A DNA stretch of 5,029 bases from Lachnospiraceae bacterium UBA3785 (GTDB lineage: Bacteria > Bacillota > Clostridia > Lachnospirales > Lachnospiraceae): positions 1,860-6,888 of the forward strand of contig DFFD01000191.1 in assembly GCA_002369495.1 (NCBI GenBank), read 5' to 3'. Position 1 is the stretch's first letter. Each line of letters begins with the position of its first letter. A program made the translations under genes and the position numbers. A model generated the notes under the pieces. That model searched no databases, had not been told where the DNA came from, and was given only the letters and a program-made list of their open reading frames with translations. Positions 1-5,029 of this stretch are shown piece after piece.

Positions 1-1220
1 ATGCCGCCGTCAGCCATGCCGCCGTTCTCCTCCGCGGCGGCCATCATCTCCTCCATCGTGATCGTCGCCTGACCGGCCTTGATGCTCTCGTCCGGGAAGG
101 CGATGTAATCATCCGCCGTGAGACCTTCGAGGATCTCCACCTTGTAAAGCTCCTCGTCGCGCTCGCCGATGGTGACCGGGCGCTTCGCGATCTTTCCGTT
201 CTCGTCAGCCCAGACCGCCGGGTTTTCCGGATCCGTCATGTCGATGTAGTACTCGTCGATCCAGAGGCCGGTCTTTTCATTTCCCTGGCCGAAGTCCGGC
301 TCCATGTAGACGTGCTGGCCCAGCATGAGGTCCTCGCTCGAATCAAGGTCCACATAGAACGGATAGTTGGTGCTCTGGGCGCTCGTGTCCGAGCTGTAGT
401 AGCCCTGGCCGGCGCTGCCGTTCTCGCGGTCGACAACCGTGATCGTGCCGGTCCAGATCCTGTCCGGATCCACGCGGCTGTGGACGATCATCGGCGTTCC
501 CTCCATGATCTCGCCGATGTTGGACTCGTTGACGGTGCCCTTCACGCGGAAATCGCCGGTCTTCATGATCTTGATGAAGGAATTGTCGTACTCGCCGTAG
601 TTGACCTGGCTGCCGTTCCCGCTGTTGATCGACTGGACGACGCCCGCGATCTTGCTCGTGACGGTCGCGTTCGCGATGTTGTCATTTAACTTGTCGATCT
701 CGGACTGCTTGCTCTTGATATCGTACTCCTTCTGCTTCTTCTCGAGCTCCTGCTGCTGGATCTGGATCGTGTAGACCGCCTTATCCGCGGAGGAAGCCTG
801 GGACTTCTCCTTCTCGAGCTGCGCGATCGTGGAATTCATCGCGGAGAGCTCCGCCTCGAGGCGCTCCAGATCGATCTTCGACTGCTCGAGCTTCTCGTTG
901 AACTGCTCGACGTCGTAAATGAAGAGCGGCGTCCCCTCCTCGACGGTATCCCCGACCTTCACGTAGATCTCCGCGACCCCGTACTCCTGGTTCTGCTCGA
1001 CCGACCAGGTCTCCTGGGACTCCACAACGCCCGCGAACCGGTTCTGCATGCCGTTGCCGCTCCCGAGGCCGGTGATAACTGCGACAGATTCCACGTAGAC
1101 TGCGTTTTCGGGATCCACCGCGCCGGCGTCTCTGCCCTTGACGAACCAGATGACGCCGCCAATGACCGCCAGTACCGCGATGATTCCGACGATCAGCTTT
1201 GTTTTGCCGTTCTTCTTCAT
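1..1220 (-). CDS. HlyD/YknX-type membrane-fusion (adaptor) protein, 3' end cut by window edge
   Basis: This is the adaptor subunit of an efflux system; 406 codons are visible and no stop is reached. The ATG at 1220 follows AAGGAGG by five bases, and the protein starts MKKNGKTKLIVGIIAVLAV, giving a short basic N-terminus and one membrane anchor (about residues 9-27) with the rest outside the cell. Residues 62-102 look like the first half of a biotinyl-lipoyl-like domain (VKVGDTVEEGTPLFIYD). Residues 104-185 are rich in Glu, Lys, Gln and Leu and should form the alpha-helical coiled-coil hairpin. Residues 186-220 (ATVTSKIAGVVQSI) are the second lipoyl half, and residues 224-310 resemble a beta-barrel. 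The visible end is acidic and Met/Gly-rich (EEMMAAAEENGGMADGG). In Firmicutes such proteins usually work with a MacB-like ATPase and permease (YknYZ), which would lie beyond the left edge. It is 36 bp behind the permease gene and probably cotranscribed. The class is fairly certain; the substrate is unknown. Confidence 0.88.
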   Translation of the reverse strand, partial: MKKNGKTKLIVGIIAVLAVIGGVIWFVKGRDAGAVDPENAVYVESVAVITGLGSGNGMQNRFAGVVESQETWSVEQNQEYGVAEIYVKVGDTVEEGTPLFIYDVEQFNEKLEQSKIDLERLEAELSAMNSTIAQLEKEKSQASSADKAVYTIQIQQQELEKKQKEYDIKSKQSEIDKLNDNIANATVTSKIAGVVQSINSGNGSQVNYGEYDNSFIKIMKTGDFRVKGTVNESNIGEIMEGTPMIVHSRVDPDRIWTGTITVVDRENGSAGQGYYSSDTSAQSTNYPFYVDLDSSEDLMLGQHVYMEPDFGQGNEKTGLWIDEYYIDMTDPENPAVWADENGKIAKRPVTIGERDEELYKVEILEGLTADDYIAFPDESIKAGQATITMEEMMAAAEENGGMADGG

Positions 1221-1225
1221 GTTTT

Positions 1226-1232
1226 CCTCCTT
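1226..1232 (-). promoter_or_regulatory. Strong Shine-Dalgarno for the adaptor gene
   Basis: On the minus strand the sequence is AAGGAGG followed by AAAAC and ATG. This is a full-consensus ribosome binding site at five-base spacing. It fixes the adaptor start at 1220 and implies independent, efficient translation within the operon. Confidence 0.85.
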
Positions 1233-1237
1233 GAGAA

Positions 1238-1251
1238 AGGCTTCGAAGCCT
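1238..1251. repeat. Perfect 14-bp palindrome between permease and adaptor genes
   Basis: The sequence AGGCTTCGAAGCCT is identical on both strands. It lies between the permease stop (1257) and the adaptor Shine-Dalgarno (1226-1232). As RNA it can form a 5-bp stem with a 4-base loop just upstream of the ribosome binding site. It has no T-tract, so it is not a normal intrinsic terminator. It could be an RNA-processing or stability element, a DNA-binding site, or chance. Confidence 0.5.
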
Positions 1252-1256
1252 CATTA

Positions 1257-3371
1257 TTAACTGTTCTCATGCTCCCGGAAAAGCTCCCGCAGGGCGCCTT
1301 CGTCGAGGACCTCCGCGTACCAATCCGCATTGTAGGTGCCGCCGTGATCGGGGTCCGTCGTGAGCTCAAACGTGATGTTCATGTACATGTTTCCGGTGCC
1401 GTAGTTTCTCGGTCCCTTGACGCGCCTTACGGAGCCGAGAAGCTTTTCGATGCTCTCCTCGTCCGCAATGTAAGCGGTATTCCGGTCTGTGCTGCCGGAG
1501 ATCTTCAGGGAATCCTCATCCGTCTCAAGCCAGCACCAGCACGAGGCGATCCGGTCAGTACGCCCGCCGTCCCCGGTGAGGAGCCCCTTCTTTTCGAGAA
1601 AGGCGAGTGTATTGTCGTAATTTTCATAAACATAGATACAATTGACAATATCTCCGAGCGAGGATCCCTCGTGCATCACCGCGTACTCCTCGTAGTCGTT
1701 GTAGCTGAAGTACGGGGCGATGGACAGAAGAGGCTCCGCCTCCCACGCATCCAGAAGATTCATCTTAAGGCTGTCGGCTTTAAGCGCCTCGAAAAGCTCG
1801 CGGCACTCCTCCCTCGTAAGATCGACAGACTGGCCGTAATCGCCCGGGACGCGCCAGCCCTCCACCGTGACCGCGTTGAAGCGGTCCGGGTCGATGAGCC
1901 CGAAAGGATAGCTGAGTCTGCGGAACTCGGGTTCACTGCCCATTTTCTGCATGGCGCTCCGGATGGCGCCGTCGGGGACCGCGTAGTAGCGGTAGACCTT
2001 CCGGCCGTTTTTCATTTCATAGAGGAAGGCCAGCGTTGTGAAGCGGCCGTCCGCGCCATCCTGCGCAGCAACCGCGCTCCCGGCCATCTCGTAGATCCCG
2101 TCGAAATTTTCGGCGAGGCTCTGCTCAAGGAGGACTTCCTCGAGCGGCTTTGAGCCGTAGGTCCCGAAATAGTGCAGGCCCGCGAACTCGCCGAAGGCGC
2201 TCGCCGTAAACTCCTCCGACACCGACATAGCCCTGACCTCGCTCTTCTCCGGGTACCAGCGGTCGTAGCCGGTAAGGTCGTAGGCAAAGATCATCGCTAT
2301 GCCGAGCGTTCCCGCCAGGACCATCGCGCCGGAGATCCAGTGGCGGGCGATATTTTTGATGTCCGGGGCGATGATGAACTCGATCACTCCGTTGATGATG
2401 AAGGCAGCGATGAGGCTGCCCGCGATGAACCAGGCTGCCCGGTTGCCGTTGTCTGCGATCGCCCAGACGAGAAGGCCACCCGCAAGTCCGACCGGCACCG
2501 AGATGATCGTCTTGAGGAGGGGCGCCGTCTTCGGAAATGTGAACGCATTCTCCGCCGTCTCCGCCGGCCGCTTCATGTAAATGAAAACCGCCGCGGCAAG
2601 CGCCGGTACCGCCCACGCAAGCTCGATGAGGATTCCCTTTAAGGGGCTCGCCTCAAACCAGTACATGGCCGTGACCGGAGACCAGGCTGTGGCGTCGATC
2701 CCGCGCGAGACGTCGTACCAGGTGTCAAAGAAGCAGTCCTTGAGCAGGCTCGTAAGCAGCGTGGCGCAGGTCCCGTAGAAGAGGAAGAACACCGAGAGCA
2801 GGACTCCGATCAGCATCCTTCCCGTGAGCACCATCGCAAGTACGATCACGCTGTAGATCGCCGTGAATCCCAGGATGTTGAGCCCCATCGCCCGGAAGGC
2901 CGCGGCGATCAGCGCTCCGTTAAGCGCGCCGCGAAGCCCGCAGACGGCGAAGACCGCGAGCAGCATCGAGACGACGTAGGGAATGACCGGGATCAGCCAG
3001 CCGGAAAGGTACGGCGCAAAGAAATATTTCTCCCGCCGCACCGCGAAGCTCATGAAGAAATCCGCCTGGTCCTGCCGCTCGAGGTACATGTAGCCCGAGA
3101 CGCCGGCGAGGACCGCCGCCGTGAGCAGGAAAATGTAATAATACCCGCCGGTCAGGCCGAGAAACTGCATCGCGGCGTTCTGCCGGTTCTGGATACTGCC
3201 GCCCTCGAGCACGAGGAGCGTCCCGATCGGGTAGGTGACCAGCGCGACGGCGCCGATCAGGGCAAGCAGCCAGCTCCGCTCCTTCATGTCCATGAGCAGG
3301 AGTTTTCCGAACGGGATTTTCCGCGTCCCGGGCTTTGCGGGCGTTCGTTTTATCTTCTCTTCTGTACGCAT
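1257..3371 (-). CDS. ABC-2-type exporter permease with large C-terminal extracytoplasmic domain (DUF6449-like)
   Basis: This is the membrane subunit paired with the ATPase encoded just upstream. From the ATG at 3371 it is 704 aa. Hydrophobic stretches suggest about nine membrane segments near residues 33-56, 74-97, 120-145, 160-183, 186-208, 246-265, 287-306, 312-334 and 347-364. From about residue 368 to the end there is a soluble, acidic and Tyr-rich domain of about 340 residues with no further membrane span. This architecture, next to a YtrB-like ATPase and a GntR regulator, matches from memory a Lachnospiraceae permease family annotated DUF6449; that label is unchecked. The frame is also open to an ATG at 3419 (16 more residues), but that start has no ribosome binding site, whereas 3371 has AAGGGG eight bases upstream. 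The gene follows the ATPase stop by 69 bp and precedes the adaptor by 36 bp. The permease role is fairly sure; substrate and domain function are unknown. Confidence 0.88.
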   Translation of the reverse strand: MRTEEKIKRTPAKPGTRKIPFGKLLLMDMKERSWLLALIGAVALVTYPIGTLLVLEGGSIQNRQNAAMQFLGLTGGYYYIFLLTAAVLAGVSGYMYLERQDQADFFMSFAVRREKYFFAPYLSGWLIPVIPYVVSMLLAVFAVCGLRGALNGALIAAAFRAMGLNILGFTAIYSVIVLAMVLTGRMLIGVLLSVFFLFYGTCATLLTSLLKDCFFDTWYDVSRGIDATAWSPVTAMYWFEASPLKGILIELAWAVPALAAAVFIYMKRPAETAENAFTFPKTAPLLKTIISVPVGLAGGLLVWAIADNGNRAAWFIAGSLIAAFIINGVIEFIIAPDIKNIARHWISGAMVLAGTLGIAMIFAYDLTGYDRWYPEKSEVRAMSVSEEFTASAFGEFAGLHYFGTYGSKPLEEVLLEQSLAENFDGIYEMAGSAVAAQDGADGRFTTLAFLYEMKNGRKVYRYYAVPDGAIRSAMQKMGSEPEFRRLSYPFGLIDPDRFNAVTVEGWRVPGDYGQSVDLTREECRELFEALKADSLKMNLLDAWEAEPLLSIAPYFSYNDYEEYAVMHEGSSLGDIVNCIYVYENYDNTLAFLEKKGLLTGDGGRTDRIASCWCWLETDEDSLKISGSTDRNTAYIADEESIEKLLGSVRRVKGPRNYGTGNMYMNITFELTTDPDHGGTYNADWYAEVLDEGALRELFREHENS

Positions 3372-3379
3372 ATATAATA

Positions 3380-3385
3380 CCCCTT
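3380..3385 (-). promoter_or_regulatory. Ribosome binding site deciding the permease start
   Basis: On the minus strand AAGGGG is followed by TATTATAT and ATG (3371). It is not the full consensus, but the spacing is good. The alternative ATG at 3419 is preceded by AAAAAACTCGGA, which has no purine-rich site at usable distance. Confidence 0.55.
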
Positions 3386-3391
3386 TTTTGC

Positions 3392-3406
3392 CTGTATGGT
3401 TACACT
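3392..3406 (-). promoter_or_regulatory. Inverted repeat TGTA-N4-TACA in the permease leader
   Basis: The minus strand reads AGTGTAACCATACAG, containing TGTA-ACCA-TACA as an inverted repeat, in the 69-bp gap between the ATPase stop and the permease start. The outer parts (AAGTGTA and ATACAG) recur at the operon promoter (4757-4780) around the -10 box. It could be a second site for the operon's GntR protein; this is inference, and the motif is short enough to arise by chance. Confidence 0.25.
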
Positions 3407-3440
3407 TTTTAGCAAACATTCCGAGTTTTTTCGGCAGCCC

Positions 3441-4349
3441 TTACTCCTTCCCGAACAGCCGACCGACCTCGTACCCGGCCAGCGATGTCTCGCTGATGAA
3501 GATCTCCTCCAGCGTGAGCGGGAGCGCCTCGGCAAACACCGGACCCTTCTCCTCGACCGCCTCCAGCACCTCGACATTCGTGCCGCGGACGAGCAGCGTC
3601 AGGAGCGAGCCCTGCCTGGTCGCCCGGATCACATCGAGCTCCTTCATAAGCTCCTTCTCCCGGGCCTTGTCCCCGATCACGCACTGCACTTTCTGCATGT
3701 GGAACTTCATGTCCTCGAGGTTCTCGGAGAAGAGGATCCGCCCGCCGTGCATGAGGCCGATGTGGTCGCAGATGTCCTCAAGCTCGCGCATGTTGTGGGA
3801 GGCGATGATCGGCGTGAACTCCCGGTCAATCATCTCCGAGGCAAATACACTCTTCACCGCCTGCCGCATCACCGGGTCGAGCCCGTCGAAGGTCTCGTCG
3901 CAGAGCAGGTACTTCGTGTTCGCGCAGACGCCCAGAAGGACCGAGACCTGCCGTTTCATTCCCTTCGAAAATGTCCGTATCTTGCGCCCGGCCGGGAGTT
4001 CTGCATTTTCCAGCATCTTCCTGTAGCGGGCCCTGTCAAACGCCGGGTAGACCACGGAAAAATACTCCCCCATCGTCTCCGGGGTCGCGTTCGGGAAGAA
4101 ATAGCCCGTGTCCGCGATGAAGCAGATCTTCTCCTTCGCGTGCGGATTCTCGAAAACGCTCTCCCCGTCGATCAGAATATCCCCGCCGTCCGGCGCGAGC
4201 ACGCCCGCGAGCATCCGGAGCATGGTCGATTTGCCCGCTCCGTTGGTCCCGACCAGCCCATAGACCTGGCCTTCCCTGATGACGGCGCTCAGCTCCTTCA
4301 CAGCCTCGATGCCGCCGAAATTCTTTTTTACACTGTTAATCTCGATCAT
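3441..4349 (-). CDS. ABC transporter ATP-binding protein (YtrB/CcmA-like, ABC-2 exporter class)
   Basis: This cytoplasmic ATPase of 302 aa should power the permease encoded next. Visible motifs in order are: Walker A GTNGAGKST (residues 34-42); a Q-loop region near FIADTGYFFPNATP (78-90), with Asp80 where Gln is usual; the signature FSKGMKRQ (127-134), a variant of LSGGQ; Walker B KYLLCDE (146-152) with catalytic Glu152; the D-loop GLDP (156-159); and the switch His185 in ASHNMRELE. A C-terminal extension from about 215 to 302 has no nucleotide-binding motif and fits the accessory domain seen in ABC-2 exporter ATPases. Catalytic residues are intact, so it should hydrolyse ATP. The ATG lies inside the last codons of the GntR gene (14-bp overlap) and is preceded by GGAGG at eight-base spacing, which suggests coupled translation. 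The exporter class is well supported; the substrate cannot be read from the sequence. Confidence 0.95.
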   Translation of the reverse strand: MIEINSVKKNFGGIEAVKELSAVIREGQVYGLVGTNGAGKSTMLRMLAGVLAPDGGDILIDGESVFENPHAKEKICFIADTGYFFPNATPETMGEYFSVVYPAFDRARYRKMLENAELPAGRKIRTFSKGMKRQVSVLLGVCANTKYLLCDETFDGLDPVMRQAVKSVFASEMIDREFTPIIASHNMRELEDICDHIGLMHGGRILFSENLEDMKFHMQKVQCVIGDKAREKELMKELDVIRATRQGSLLTLLVRGTNVEVLEAVEEKGPVFAEALPLTLEEIFISETSLAGYEVGRLFGKE

Positions 4350-4719
4350 TGCCGCTGCCTCCGTAAACTTTGCGGACAGCCGTCACGACGGCCTCTTCCG
4401 TCATGCCGAGCTCCCTGCCTTCCCTCACGAGGGAAATGAATTTCTCCTCCCAGATCCTGCGCTTCTTCTCGTTGACCGCCTGGTCCCCCGAGACGAAGCT
4501 TCCTCGGCCTTTCACCGTGTAGGTGAAGCCTTTCATTTCCAGGATCGCGTAGGCTTTCTGGATCGTGTTGGGGTTGATGGAGAGCTCGGACGCCATCTGG
4601 CGGACGCTCGGGAGCTGCTCCCCGGGCTGCATCACGCCGCCCGCGATCAGCATCTCGTATTTTTCCACGATCTGCTCGTAGATCGGCCGCCGGTCCCTGA
4701 TATCGATTGATATGAGCAC
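4336..4719 (-). CDS. GntR-family transcriptional regulator, YtrA subfamily
   Basis: This is a 127-aa DNA-binding protein, the usual length of the short YtrA branch of GntR regulators, which have a winged helix-turn-helix and only a small C-terminal dimerisation part. The N-terminus (residues 10-28, RRPIYEQIVEKYEMLIAGG) and the helix-turn-helix core (LPSVRQMASELSINPNTIQ, 36-54) are typical, followed by the wing YTVKGRGSFVSG (67-78). The remaining 50 residues (two helices) carry no large effector-binding domain. The start is GTG at 4719, after AGGTGGT. It is the first gene of the operon, directly behind a strong promoter with a palindrome over the start site, so autorepression is likely. By analogy with Bacillus YtrA, which controls an ABC operon induced by some cell-wall antibiotics, it probably represses the downstream exporter; the inducer here is unknown. 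Confidence 0.94.
   Translation of the reverse strand: MLISIDIRDRRPIYEQIVEKYEMLIAGGVMQPGEQLPSVRQMASELSINPNTIQKAYAILEMKGFTYTVKGRGSFVSGDQAVNEKKRRIWEEKFISLVREGRELGMTEEAVVTAVRKVYGGSGNDRD
4358..4362 (-). promoter_or_regulatory. Ribosome binding site for the ATPase gene, inside the GntR coding region
   Basis: The minus strand reads GGAGG, then eight bases, then ATG (4349). The site lies within the last codons of the GntR gene. It supports the ATPase start and the 14-bp overlap between the two genes. Confidence 0.75.
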
Positions 4720-4722
4720 GTT

Positions 4723-4729
4723 ACCACCT
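4723..4729 (-). promoter_or_regulatory. Ribosome binding site for the GTG-started GntR gene
   Basis: The minus strand reads AGGTGGT-AAC-GTG. It differs from AGGAGGT by one base and sits close to the start codon. No in-frame ATG with a better site is present. The GTG start and imperfect, close-set site suggest modest translation of the repressor compared with the genes after it. Confidence 0.55.
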
Positions 4730-4742
4730 GCCTTTCGTGCCG

Positions 4743-4756
4743 GTTAATGTGTTAAC
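4743..4756. promoter_or_regulatory. Candidate operator GTTAA-N4-TTAAC over the transcription start
   Basis: The minus strand reads GTTAACACATTAAC: perfect 5-bp arms with a 4-base spacer. It begins four bases after the -10 box, so it covers the predicted +1. A repressor bound here would block initiation. Position and symmetry make it a good candidate site for the GntR protein encoded directly downstream. The link to that protein is inferred. Confidence 0.55.
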
Positions 4757-4759
4757 TGT

Positions 4760-4788
4760 ATTATATATGCTAGTACACTTGTTGTCAA
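4760..4788 (-). promoter_or_regulatory. Perfect-consensus sigma-A/sigma-70 promoter of the GntR-ABC operon
   Basis: On the minus strand TTGACA (4783-4788) is separated by exactly 17 bp from TATAAT (4760-4765). Both boxes match consensus at all six positions. Transcription should start near 4752-4754 and leave a leader of about 33-35 bases before the GTG at 4719. The spacer contains AAGTGTACTAG, part of a motif shared with the permease leader. So strong a promoter suits a gene set normally held down by a repressor. Confidence 0.88.
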
Positions 4789-4800
4789 CAGGAAAAACTT

Positions 4801-4880
4801 CAGGGACGGTTCTTAAAAAACAGCGGTTCTCATCGCGAGAACCGCTGTTTTCAGAGAACCGTCCCTGGGAACCGTCCCCA
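4801..4880. repeat. REP-like palindromic element: nested inverted repeat plus tandem 13-base unit
   Basis: The outer arms CAGGGACGGTTCT (4801-4813) and AGAACCGTCCCTG (4855-4867) are perfect 13-bp inverted repeats. They enclose a second inverted repeat, CAGCGGTTCT (4821-4830) and AGAACCGCTG (4838-4847), extended by A4/T4 and a C-G pair to a 15-bp stem. The right arm is followed at once by a near copy, GGAACCGTCCCCA (4868-4880), sharing GAACCGTCCC at a 13-base offset. Inner and outer arms also share CGGTTCT. From memory, GGGACGGTTCT-type palindromes occur repeatedly in Clostridia genomes, often linked to REP-associated tyrosine transposases; no transposase is visible here and copy number cannot be seen from one window. 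Confidence 0.7.
4815..4851 (-). terminator. Intrinsic terminator for the right-edge gene
   Basis: Read on the minus strand, a 15-bp stem (arms 4837-4851 and 4817-4831, loop of 5 bases) with GC-rich CAGCGGTTCTC/GAGAACCGCTG core is followed by TTTTTT (the complement of 4815-4820). Part of the T-tract pairs with the opposite A4, as is common in bifunctional terminators. It begins 30 bases after the stop at 4881 and ends before the operon promoter, so it insulates the two transcription units. On the plus strand only TTTT follows, so activity there would be weaker. Confidence 0.72.
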
Positions 4881-5029
4881 TCACTTCGCAATCACCAGCT
4901 CAGCCGTATCGATTGCCTCTTTGACCAGCTCGTCGATCCGCTCCTTCAGCTTCGTCTCCGACCGCTCGATGATGTGGAGCAGCGGCTTCGTCACCGGGTG
5001 CTTCGCCACGAAGATCGTGCAGCAGTCCT
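4881..5029 (-). CDS. 3' end of an unrecognised gene (48 codons and stop)
   Basis: An open frame enters from the right edge and ends at TGA (4881-4883). The last 48 residues include DCCTIFVAKHPVTKPLLHII, followed by a charged, probably helical tail that ends ELVKEAIDTAELVIAK. Codon use is GC-rich at third positions (CTG, GAG, AAG, ATC), like the neighbouring genes, which supports real coding. The stop is directly followed by the tandem repeat unit and then by a good terminator, as expected for the end of a gene. I do not recognise the family, and too little is present to assign a function. It is separated from the exporter operon by a terminator and a promoter, so a functional link is not implied. 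Confidence 0.7.
   Translation of the reverse strand, partial: DCCTIFVAKHPVTKPLLHIIERSETKLKERIDELVKEAIDTAELVIAK

Noticed and set aside
312..689. Plus-strand open frame of 125 codons opposite the adaptor gene
   Set aside because: Antisense shadow rich in Ala, Val, Asp and Arg, with no start signal and no domain.
781..1254. Minus-strand open frame of 157 codons overlapping the adaptor gene
   Set aside because: It is out of frame with the adaptor. Its Arg/Gly-rich low-complexity product is a frame-shift shadow, while the adaptor frame has a signal anchor, lipoyl halves and a strong ribosome binding site.
1269..2153. Plus-strand open frame of 294 codons opposite the permease C-terminal domain
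   Set aside because: It is a complement-strand shadow of GC-rich coding DNA with no recognisable domain; the minus-strand frame continues the permease.
3371..3402. Possible internal promoter before the permease (TATTAT/TATATA near the start codon)
   Set aside because: No -35-like TTGACA lies at suitable distance, and a start here would leave no leader for the chosen ATG.
3372..3419. Upstream ATG at 3419 as the permease start
   Set aside because: It would add 16 residues (MFAKKCNHTGKKGVLY) but has no Shine-Dalgarno nearby. The ATG at 3371 has AAGGGG at eight bases.
3421..3434. Possible terminator after the ATPase gene (ccga...tcgg around a T-run)
   Set aside because: The stem is only 4 bp and the T-run is in the loop, so it cannot act as an intrinsic terminator.
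3396..4439. Long plus-strand open frame (347 codons) opposite the ATPase and GntR genes
   Set aside because: It lies antisense to two clear protein families with intact motifs. Its translation is rich in Arg, His, Leu and Val in the pattern expected from the complement of GC-rich codons, and it has no convincing ribosome binding site.
4801..4880. CRISPR repeat or riboswitch in the repeat region
   Set aside because: There are no regularly spaced direct repeats with unique spacers, and the structure is a simple nested hairpin downstream of a stop codon, not a leader structure.

Overview
The window comes from a GC-rich member of the Firmicutes, most likely a Clostridia/Lachnospiraceae-type gut or rumen bacterium. 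This is inferred from a YtrA-type GntR regulator next to an ABC exporter pair, strong AAGGAGG-like ribosome binding sites, a textbook sigma-A promoter, and a permease type that I associate with Lachnospiraceae. No rRNA or other marker gene is present, so the taxonomy stays an inference.

All genes lie on the minus strand, so they read from right to left. At the right edge (4881-5029) is the 3' end of an unrecognised gene. It is followed by a long inverted repeat (4801-4880) whose inner hairpin carries a T6 tract in the minus direction. This repeat is both the likely terminator of the edge gene and a REP-like palindromic element. Next comes a promoter with perfect consensus boxes (TTGACA, 17 bp, TATAAT) and a GTTAA-N4-TTAAC palindrome over the predicted transcription start.

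This promoter drives what looks like one operon of at least four genes: a 127-aa GntR/YtrA-family repressor (4336-4719, GTG start), an ABC ATPase (3441-4349, overlapping the repressor by 14 bp), a large ABC-2-type permease with about nine membrane segments and a C-terminal soluble domain of about 340 residues (1257-3371), and a membrane-fusion/adaptor protein of the HlyD/YknX type (1-1220) that runs off the left edge. The gaps are -14, 69 and 36 bp.

The working model is an autoregulated export system. The GntR protein represses the promoter until an effector or envelope stress relieves it. The ATPase and permease then form the exporter. The adaptor may serve a second, MacB-like transporter encoded beyond the left edge. 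The system resembles Bacillus YtrA-F and YknXYZ in outline. The most noteworthy non-coding items are the REP-like element, the promoter/operator layout, and a bipartite AAGTGTA...ATACAG motif found both in the operon promoter and in the leader in front of the permease gene. I found no CRISPR array, tRNA, rRNA or transposase gene.
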